Shown piece by piece: positions 56,397 through 64,000 of a DNA stretch of 64,000 nt. Source of the stretch: Phytophthora sp. 'mugwort' (lineage: Eukaryota > Oomycota > Peronosporomycetes > Peronosporales > Peronosporaceae); assembly GCA_033558025.1 (NCBI GenBank), contig JAUCEF010000001.1, positions 744,001 through 808,000 of the forward strand. The letters run 5' to 3'. The notes below the pieces were generated by a model, which saw only the letters and a program-made list of their open reading frames with translations, was not told the origin of the DNA and searched no databases. Every line of letters begins with the position of its first letter. The stretch's first letter is position 1. A program made the translations under genes and the position numbers.

Positions 56397-59387
56397 ATGT
56401 TGTCGAAGCGCAGAAGCCTAAGCGATGATCTGATCATTTGGCGCGGTATGAGCGCGCACAACATCTCCATAGCCGTTCGTCAGGGACTGTCCTTCGCTAC
56501 CCAGAGGCGCAAGATGTGGCTGGAGATCGTGGAAGTTGAAGTGCATAGGAAATCCCAAACCATTGCTGGCCAGGTCTGTAGCTTAAAACCTCGATTAAAT
56601 TTTCATTATTCAAACTAAAAAATAATGAGCCAAATGTATCTACCGCGTTATAGAATTTCGTCTTCTCTACGCGACGGATGACAATGAACTCTCAGACTAG
56701 CAACACAACTGCCAGAGGAGACACAACGATAGCTGAAGATGACGGATCGTACGCTCTACCATCTCCCGAAAGTCGTGTCCCCGAACTTATCGACGCAACG
56801 GTAGCTGGACTCCCGGTTCAAATCAATTCATTCAACAAAGTTATTGTACGAGATATGCTCGACGATTCCAGTGAATGAAAGGATAGTGTGTACTAAAGTT
56901 TTTTTTTTTTTTTGTATGTTCAGGTTAAGCAACTGGCGCTAATCATTGCATCAGAGCTCCGCTTAAACGCTGAAGCTAGCAAGGTGCTGGCTTTTATTCT
57001 CTATCGTGAGCAGGTGCCTTCGAACCGCCGTCCCTGCATCCCCACTGGGTCTGAGTCTTATGCCATTTACACGGATGTTTTGGAGTCTTGCATTCAAGTA
57101 CGTGACCCCAGCATCTACAGGCACATGCTGTCACTCGGTGTCGATCGATATGTTGCCTGGACGCTGCTCCAAGTGTTCGTGTCCGACTCCCTGCCACTTG
57201 TGCTACGCGTACGCTTTCTGGACCTCATACTCATTCGAGGCTGTGTTGCACTCGTATCGTCCATGCTGGTGAGATGCGAACCTACAATTTGACTTGCAAC
57301 AGGATCAGGATCGACTTTGACGTTGCTGACCGTGTCGTGCTTTGATGTAGGCGTACTTAGCGTGGCGGAAAGAGGCATTACTGCAGACAACGACACGTGA
57401 TGATTTTGTCGCTTGCATCAAGCAGCCACATTCCGGCTGGCTCACAAATGACAAGCTTGAAACGTTCTGGGCGAAGTGTGTAGGCATGCATACACAAGCC
57501 TTCTTGGACTTGTACGTGGAGAACACGTCGCGAATGAGGCTCAAGGCTGCTACAGTAGCTCGTCAGAGAGAGATCTATGAGCCATTGCAGAATCAACAGC
57601 ACCGCGATATCTTCCACTATGCGCGATATTCGTGGATCGGCTTTGATGTGGATCATACACTCGTCGAGTATCGACTACCGTATTTGCTGCGAAACAGCTT
57701 TGGTCAAGCAATTAAAGAGCTACAGAAGAACTTTGCCGGGCTTCGTACCGTTCCAGCTGCTGAGTGGCTGCCTTCAATTGCTCAGCGCGGGGTTGTCGTC
57801 GATACTGCTCGTGGGAACTTTCTCCACTTAGGAGAAGATGGTTCCATTCAGCGCGCTTACCACGGCTCTCATGAGATCTCGTACTTCAGTGTCAGTGTGC
57901 TGTATGGCACTACCATCGTCAGTGACAATACCCCCATTGCGGGTTTACTGGGAGGTTCATCCAGGCTGATCCATCTCTATACAGCTGCCGACATCATTTA
58001 CGCGCCGCTGTATGCTTGGCTTGTTGACGCCTTTGATTCGGGAGTGGTAAGCCACTGACTTTTGGGTGCGTGCGAGCTTGAGTTGGAGTCTAATAGTGAT
58101 TCGTATGCTGTAGATTTTGATGGAAGAGCTGGGGGCGTCGCTCTATCTTGTCCCTGATACTCAAGACGAACTTCCAGGCAATCCGAACGACCCGTTCTTT
58201 GCCAATAAGGTGGTGTACGTGTCGCTAAGTGGGTTCGCACTTAAAGCCGCGAGAACCTTTTACGCAGGTGCCTTCTGGAAGACGATCACCACTTGTCCCG
58301 ATTTACTTATTCAGCCGAATGCAGATATCGTCACCTTATTGGAAATGCTCCGGACAAATCTTGGCAAGCAGTTATTTATCCTCACGAACGGCTCGTGGAC
58401 GCATTGCAATACTGTTCTGCAGTTTGCAGTCGGTCGGAACTGGATGAATTACTTCGAACTCGTCATCACCGAGGCTAATAAGGAGGTCTTCTTTGATGAG
58501 TTCAACGACACGTTTTTCTCCGTACGCTCGTCTGTAAACTCTGAATTCACTGGACTCTCCGTTAATAATATATTGTTTTGTATGTGTGATAGGAACTCGA
58601 CTTTGATAATGCATTAAACAGCGACGCAGTGGGTAGTCGCGCTCAGAAACATGTCGTGAAAATGCTTCGTCGCCGTAAGGTTTACGCGAACGGCAACGTC
58701 AAGACACTCATGACCTTCTTCAATGAGAACGCTCGGAGACTAACGTCTGGCCACATAACCACCGAGAAGGAGCAGGTGCGTCGTGCAACTCCATCCTCGA
58801 GTTTTCAACTTTTAATCTCGTCTCGCTTCCTCGCAGCGTATTTGCTACTTCGGTGACCATTTGATGCAGGACATTCTGCTCCCGGCACGCTTCACCACAA
58901 CATGGGACCTGGTAGCAATCATAAAGGAGATCCAGAATCTAGGCCAGCCCAGTGAAGCCGTAAGTTGTCGACATTCTTCTATGCCAGCTGTACGAACACT
59001 AATACTTTTCTCAGCAGGAGGAGACGTCGCCGTCGTGGTTGTCACGCTGGATCTACCACAGCTCCCAAGCATCAGTTCCAGACTTGCGATCGTCCTTCTT
59101 CTTCCTCGGTCCCAGTGGCTCGACGACCTATTTCGGCAAAAAGGTCTGTGCAGCAGCCACGCTCTGCCTTCCGTCCGTGGGGAAGCTCGCCCATTGCGAC
59201 AGTGTGTTCAAAGTCGGCATGGTACGTCCTATTCGCGTACTATTTAGTATCCAGACAAAAAGAATTCTCACAATATTTCCATCCCATTCAGATCCTGCAG
59301 GGCGGACGCTATGTGCCCAATAGCGAGCTGGGCGCTATCCCCAAACGAGTGATCGCCAAGGTCCGCTCCATCGATCCCAAAGTCTGA
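56397..59387 (+). CDS. TBC-like domain fused to HAD 5'-nucleotidase, 9 exons
   Basis: Exons joined in frame (all phase 0): 56397-56573, 56654-56845 (end uncertain), 56924-57268, 57351-58046, 58114-58521, 58593-58775, 58837-58959, 59018-59221 and 59292-59387. Product: about 800 aa. Residues about 1-260 look like a TBC (Rab-GAP-like) fold: AVRQGLSFATQRRKMWLEI, YAIYTDVLESCIQVRDPSIY and RVRFLDLILIRG. The catalytic IxxDxxR arginine is not seen. Then comes a HAD 5'-nucleotidase of the NT5DC/IMP-GMP type: the nucleophile motif FDVDHTLVEY near 57648, ILTNGSW near 58380, KVYANGN near 58680, and CYFGDHLMQDI near 58845 with the metal-binding Asp. Such HAD enzymes remove phosphate from nucleotides or are inactive relatives. 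Joining to TBC is inferred from open frames across introns of about 58-82 bp. Confidence 0.7.
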
Positions 59388-59455
59388 ACAGAAGAACAGA
59401 TATCTGTATTTAACCTTGAAGTAGTTGCTCCGCCCGTGACTGTGTCGCACCAAAA

Positions 59456-59680
59456 TTACTCTCCGCGCCGCTTCTTGTCCATGTTCTTCCACATGGAGGA
59501 CGACGGCTTCTCCGGCATGGGCTGCTCTTCGCCCTTCTCCACAGCCTCACGGTATCGCGATGTGCGCTCACGCCCTTTCTGTGCCATGGTGCTATATCGC
59601 GGCAGGTAGATGCCCAGCGCGCCCGCCACGCCCACCAGCGTCACGCCGAAGCCCAAGATGACCACTTGACCCTTCTTCAT
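59456..59680 (-). CDS. Small single-pass membrane protein (74 aa)
   Basis: From ATG 59680 the protein starts MKKGQVVILGFGVTLVGVAG, one membrane helix, followed by LGIYLPRYS and a charged tail ending SSSMWKNMDKKRRGE. The frame is open to a GTG at 59710. The short N-terminus plus one helix plus basic tail suits a mitochondrial inner-membrane assembly factor, but no family is recognised. It lies tail to tail with the TBC-HAD gene (68 bp) and head to head with the SCFD2-like gene (151 bp between starts). Confidence 0.55.
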   Translation of the reverse strand: MKKGQVVILGFGVTLVGVAGALGIYLPRYSTMAQKGRERTSRYREAVEKGEEQPMPEKPSSSMWKNMDKKRRGE

Positions 59681-59831
59681 CGTCAGCCGCACGTCAAAAT
59701 TGGTCGACACAAAAGCTACAAGGTGATTCAGAATACGTGGACCACATCAACCTCAAATAATAGGCTACTACAAAATAAATGTATACATATATAATATTTG
59801 TGCATTTGGTTAAGTGACGTGTGCTAATCTG

Positions 59832-62800
59832 ATGCCGAGCGTGGTGAACCTGGGCGAGGAGGTCCTAGGCGGCGTGCTACAGGCTGCCGAGCAGCTGCAG
59901 GGCGCCGTCGTTGCTGTCGAGACCGGTTGCATTGAGAGCTTGCGCTGGGCCGGTGCCATGCCGCTACTGCTTCGCGATTTTGGCGTGCAGAACGTGCTGG
60001 CGGCCGAGGAGCTGCTCGCTTGCGCGTCTCCCGAAGGGCTGCATCGTCTATTGCTGCTAGGAGAAGGCGAGACTGTTGGTCACTTGGTGCTGCTACTCTC
60101 GAGTTTCCTATGGGACTATGAGCTGTCGCTTCGGCGGCTGCTGTCGCTGGGCGTCGTGCATCGCCTTACGGTCTGCTGCAGCCTCTCGGAGTGCGCCCAT
60201 GAGTGCTACGACTTCAGCAAACTCGGGGGAGACGTCGTGCTGGCTGCTACAGGTGCTAGAGCGGCCAGATCTATGCACTTTGATGAATTTGCTATGGAAT
60301 TGAACAAGATCGCGACGTTCCCGACGGAAAACGGAGCGGAACTGAGCGAGCAGCAGACGGGGGAAGACGAGGAGTGGGGCTGGGACGACGCCCAGACGGA
60401 GCCAAGGACGGTCAAGAGGGAAGCATCAGCCGTACAGAACGGAGTAGACGTCATGCATCTGCCGCTCAATGTGGTGCCGTTGCTGTCCACCAAGACGTTT
60501 AGTCCCGAGCCGTCGGTGTTTGTGCTGTCGCATCCGACGTGCGCGTCGGCGTTCCCATTGCTGCTGCATCAGGTGAAGGTGGCGACCCCAGCGTCACCTA
60601 CTGGGCGTGTAGGTGCGGGGTTTAACTCGATGGACGCGATGAAGAAGTACACACACGTTAAGGACGTGCTGCCGGAACATATTCCAAGTGCGTTCAGGCG
60701 GTCGATGAGACTGCTGGCGTATACGCTTGCGGAGATGATGATAGGAGCGCGACTGGATGTGAAGGAACGCATCTTTGCTGTTGGTGCGACGTCGCTGAAG
60801 ATTGGTCACACTCTACTGCGGATCTTGAACGAGTTGCAGGAAGAGACAAATCCCCATCAGCTCCAAGGACAACAAGCTGCTTCAATGGTGATTATTGATC
60901 GGTAAAAGTGAACTGTGATCGAGTGGGGAGGTACTTTTATAACTGACATCTGTGTATTTATGTGTGGAAGGACGAGCGATTTGGTATCGCCGTGCTCGTT
61001 TGAGAGCTCGCTTCTGGACCGGATCCTTGCACTTTTGCCCCAGATGCCAATGAAATCTTCTGCAGGGGAAGATACTGGTGAACATAGTGCTATCGTACGT
61101 TGGATCGCGTATTGGTGGGGTAGATCTTGTACTAATAGCGTAATGTATGATGCTGTAGACGAGAGCAAAGTTAAACGTGACAGAGATTTTCCCGCTTCAT
61201 GGGTGCGAGCCATCACCATTGTCAGTGTCGGCACCGATTCCTGCCACATGTGATGAGTTTGGCTACCAACCATCGGCCTTCGTTTCTCAAATCTTGTGGA
61301 AAGGTGGCGCCAGCTTATGTCATCCGACGATTCCCAGTGGGTCGAATGTCTTTCGATCGTTAGCCTTCAGACCAGCCAAGCTAGCACTGCGCGATCTCGA
61401 CAAACGGCTTCAAGTTGTAGAGTATACTTTGCTTCAACAGGGAAAACTTCAAGAAGCTGCTGTCACGCGTAGACCTGGAGAGAAGGTGCGTGGGCGCGAT
61501 GTTGTCCTACGTCGAATCAGCAAGATTCTAGAGGCTGGCGAGCCTACCAATCTTGAACATAGCTCGTTGATTGAGCTCGGTGTAATTGTCTTGGAGACAT
61601 TGGAGCGGATGGATCAATCCCAGAAGCGATGGGACAAGTGTCGTGAGCGTGCTGTGCGCCAGCTTGACCATCGGAAACAAGGAGGAACCGAGTGGATTCT
61701 TCCTGAAGTTGCTGATGTCATGCAGCGTCAGGTGTCAGCAGTGCAGTCGGGGACATCGGAGGAATTCATTTCACTGCAGGAAGTACTGACACTACTAGTG
61801 AACGCGTTTGCTCTCTCATCTGGTGCGACTCTGGAAGACTTTACCATTCAAATGGTCCAAAAAGCTCTTGTTGAAAATATTTTGGAGGTAATACCTTTTT
61901 TCGTAGAACTGATATCGCTAAACCAAGCATCACTAATTATGCCATGTCTTATGCTCTGTAGGCGGTCAAATCAAGTCCACTTTCGGTGCAATCGGTACTT
62001 CCGGAGTTGTACTACCAATTATCATCTCACATGAGCGCAAATGGGGATCAATCCAGTCGCAGTGCTGCTGATCATGTTGGCACCGAAGGAGATGATTGGG
62101 ATTGGAATGAAGTCAGCAGTTTGCCAACTGCATTGAAGCAAACCTCTGACAGCCCCAACGGTAATATTGAACTGATAGAAGCGAAGTCCGTTGTCGAGAC
62201 TTACGTGGAAAGCATGATGGACCCTCTGAAGGTACGAAGGACATTCTTGTTGATACATTAGCTATTTGTCTTTACTGACATATCGTTCGATATCTTCAAA
62301 TATGTTTTGTTATCAGGATTGCGCGCAGCAGTTTGCGAAGATTAGCGACGATGAAGCAACGTCAACGACGGAGGACTCCCCGCGCTCGTTGATCGCTCAA
62401 CTTTGCAGCTCTATTGTGGATCCAATTGGGGGTCCCCTTTCAGAAATCCAGCATGTAGGTTTATTGTCGATTCAAGCCGTATTTTTCGCTTACAATCCTC
62501 GCTAACCTCGACTTGTACGGGGTTCTTAATGATGTGCAGATCGTTGATGCGTCCGAACAGCTCACACGCGCCGGTATTGACCTTTTAAAGAGTGGCTTTA
62601 GCAAGTTTGGGTTTGGCGTGGGAGGCGATAGCGGCGCTGGCCAACGCGGCACCAATAGCAGCCGGCTGCTAGGAGATTCAAATATTCTTGTTGTGTTTGT
62701 GGTGGGTGGTATTACATTTGAAGAGGTGAGTTTATTGCGTCTGTGGTTAATGTAAAGTTGTGTAACACAAATAACACCGACTCGGGTTACATGATATTGT

Positions 62801-62913
62801 AGATTCAAGAAGTGCATGATGCGTTGAGCGACAACACGAAGTATCAAATCATCCTTGGTGGGACCACGGTCACAAACAACCAAGTCATATTGAAGAAGCT
62901 ATTCACTTTTTAA
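59832..62913 (+). CDS. SCFD2-like Sec1 family protein, 7 exons
   Basis: Exons 59832-60901, 60971-61094, 61186-61887, 61962-62231, 62317-62454, 62540-62725 and 62803-62913 join in frame to 866 aa. The start at 59832 (MPSVVNLGEEVLGGVL) was preferred to the GTG at 59814. Sec1/Munc18 features: N-terminal GAMPLLLRDFGVQNVLAAEEL; across the first junction a VIIDR-TSDLVSPCSFESSLL segment, the typical Sec1 core; and the end LVVFVVGGITFEE. The last exon has YQIILGGTTVTNNQV. An acidic insert (GEDEEWGWDDAQ) interrupts exon 1. SM proteins guide SNARE pairing in vesicle fusion; SCFD2 is a less studied relative linked to Golgi/ER transport. All splice sites are GT-AG, but the third acceptor, at 61185 (gacagAG), is one of two possibilities. 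Confidence 0.8.
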
Positions 62914-62954
62914 ACCGCCTGAGCAGTGCAACTTTTTAAACCGCCTGAGCAGTG
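62904..62954. repeat. 25-bp tandem duplication across the SCFD2-like stop
   Basis: Two nearly identical units (about 62904-62928 and 62930-62954, both containing actttttaaaccgcctgagc) lie side by side. The first contains the last codons and the TAA stop; the second is a spare copy just downstream. Confidence 0.85.
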
Positions 62955-63495
62955 AGTCAGTTCAACTCGAGTGGGAAATCGTGTGGTTTTCGTGTGAATA
63001 TGTCGATTGTTGACGTTTCTCGAAAGAGTACAGACTGGCCCCTTGGGGTTAACTGCCAGCGATGATAAAGGTGTCTGTGACGGATTGTCCAGTGTTGAAG
63101 GCATGCTGACGTCTTCTATCTCGTACAATTTAACGTCATTGCAGATTAGTTTTCACTTGCAGTGCACGGCCAGTTCTCTCAGTAGACAGCATGTCTGGAT
63201 CTGCAAGTACGAACACCAGGTCGTCTACAGCTAAATTATGTCGCTGTCTGGTCCCCCGGCACAGCACGAAAATCTCAATGATGAGGTGGAGGAAAAGTCC
63301 TCTAAAGGTTCTTTGGCTCCTTTGAGGTCGTAATACACGATCCAAGTGCTCTGTCATCCCTGCGAAAGAGAAGTTCATAGATTAACCGAATCAGTCTGGG
63401 TGTAAAAAAAAAACTCCTGCAGAGCATGTTGTCGAAAGTTTTGCTTTTCCGAGCTTGCGCTTTAGATCGCTGATACCGACAGATAATATCTTATA
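62955..63495. other. Intergenic with small unassigned minus-strand frames
   Basis: Frames at 63378-63136 and 63128-62910 (minus) have no recognised motif; they could be later exons of the gene at 63738. Confidence 0.35.
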
Positions 63496-63738
63496 TTATA
63501 CGGTGCTCTTGACTCTTGCAAACTCTCGGCTGCTGAGGAGACTGGGGCAGTAGCAACCACAAACGAGTCGAGTTATTCGTGTGAAGTCGAGAATTTGCAC
63601 TATTTGGGGATGATTAACGCCCATTGGTCTGAGTCCTGACGTGGTGTCCATTCCGTATTCTGCTTGGATCCTGTTTAGGTTGGACTTGATAAAAATTTGC
63701 TCGCGCATCAACTTGAGTTGCACGTTATGTTGGGCCAT
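63496..63738 (-). CDS. Possible small protein or first exon, unassigned
   Basis: From ATG 63738 an 80-codon frame starts MAQHNVQLKLMREQIFIKSN and continues NRIQAEYGMDTTSGLRPM, a helical segment with protein-like composition. The later part is less convincing. A GT-AG junction near 63620 may end exon 1, so the true gene could extend left. It starts 91 bp from the divergent gene at 63830. No family is recognised. Confidence 0.35.
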   Translation of the reverse strand: MAQHNVQLKLMREQIFIKSNLNRIQAEYGMDTTSGLRPMGVNHPQIVQILDFTRITRLVCGCYCPSLLSSREFARVKSTV

Positions 63739-63829
63739 ATTGATGTGGTCCACTATTTTTGCCTATCGAAGCACATAACACCCTCTTGAATCATGCAACT
63801 AATGTCATTCAGTGGACGAATCAAGCGCA

Positions 63830-64000
63830 ATGATGCTGCGCAATGTGTGGCTGCGCGGTGGCGGCTCGGTTCGGCGGCTGCTCTCGACGGTGGCCCCGAC
63901 CGCGTCGATGACCGAAGCCATGGAGCGTTTCCAGGACGTTCCCAAGTTTAGGCAATACCCGCACTCCTTCCCCGTGAGTATGTCGCTGCAGGAATACCAC
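63830..64000 (+). CDS. Probable lysyl-tRNA synthetase, 5' part
   Basis: The frame from ATG 63830 (MMLRNVWLRGGGSVRRLLST) has an Arg-rich, Ser/Thr start typical of a mitochondrial targeting signal. It continues KFRQYPHSFPVSMSLQEYH up to the window end. The Tyr-Pro-His-x-Phe-x-Val-x-x-x-(Leu/Phe) pattern is how class II LysRS proteins begin after their N-terminal extension. The enzyme charges tRNA-Lys, here perhaps for mitochondria. Only 57 codons are visible. An INR-like tcattc lies about 20 bases upstream. Confidence 0.5.
   Translation, partial: MMLRNVWLRGGGSVRRLLSTVAPTASMTEAMERFQDVPKFRQYPHSFPVSMSLQEYH

Noticed and set aside
1..64000. tRNA, rRNA or snRNA genes
   Set aside because: No cloverleaf boxes or conserved rRNA segments were noticed by eye; a tRNAscan or Rfam search would be needed to exclude them fully.

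Overview
The window looks like nuclear DNA of an oomycete, most likely Phytophthora or a close relative in the Peronosporales. The reasons are compact genes with short GT-AG introns (about 60-85 bp), an oomycete-type initiator motif before the ABC transporter gene, and a dense mix of decayed Ty1/copia, Ty3/gypsy, MULE, hAT, Harbinger, pogo and Helitron-like elements. A fragment of a large-DNA-virus (NCLDV-type) replication gene sits at the left edge. Every family call comes from reading motifs by eye; no database search was run.

Layout. 1-2.65 kb: GC-rich remnant of a large DNA virus-like insertion, with a D5-like helicase fragment, a probable Fanzor/TnpB C-terminus and unassigned pieces. 2.67-9.44 kb: a decayed Ty1/copia element between two 190-bp LTR-like repeats, with an antisense chromodomain/cysteine-protease fragment near its 3' end. 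9.4-12.5 kb: mostly non-coding, with a perfect 31-bp inverted repeat and a broken PIF1/Helitron-type helicase. About 12.7-20.6 kb: a broken Ty3/gypsy element with protease, reverse transcriptase, two RNase H domains, integrase, chromodomain and an antisense coiled-coil reading frame. The whole block is very rich in GGATCC. 21.0-21.7 kb: a pogo/Tc5-like transposase fragment.

22.1-39.5 kb is a gene island: an intact ABCC transporter, an LRR protein, a PX-like protein, an intron-rich 146-aa protein, a class V aminotransferase (alanine-glyoxylate/serine-pyruvate type), a V-ATPase accessory-like membrane protein, an ankyrin plus coiled-coil protein, a new small coiled-coil protein and a TMEM242-like protein. 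It is interrupted by one pogo-like transposon with perfect terminal inverted repeats and a TA target site (30.48-32.26 kb). 40-56 kb is a second repeat block: a MULE with an Ulp1-like protease, a Ty3/gypsy element on the minus strand that has lost its reverse transcriptase, a second MULE, and a hAT element split by a Harbinger element.

56.4-64 kb is a second gene island: a nine-exon gene that appears to fuse a TBC-like domain to a HAD 5'-nucleotidase, a 74-aa membrane protein, a seven-exon SCFD2/Sec1-like gene, a small uncertain gene, and the start of a probable lysyl-tRNA synthetase. Several host genes share short divergent intergenic regions. The alternation of tight gene islands and repeat blocks fits the known architecture of Phytophthora genomes. 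The spliced models for the LRR, 146-aa, 108-aa, TMEM242-like, TBC-HAD and SCFD2-like genes were built here by joining exons at GT-AG sites that keep the frame open.
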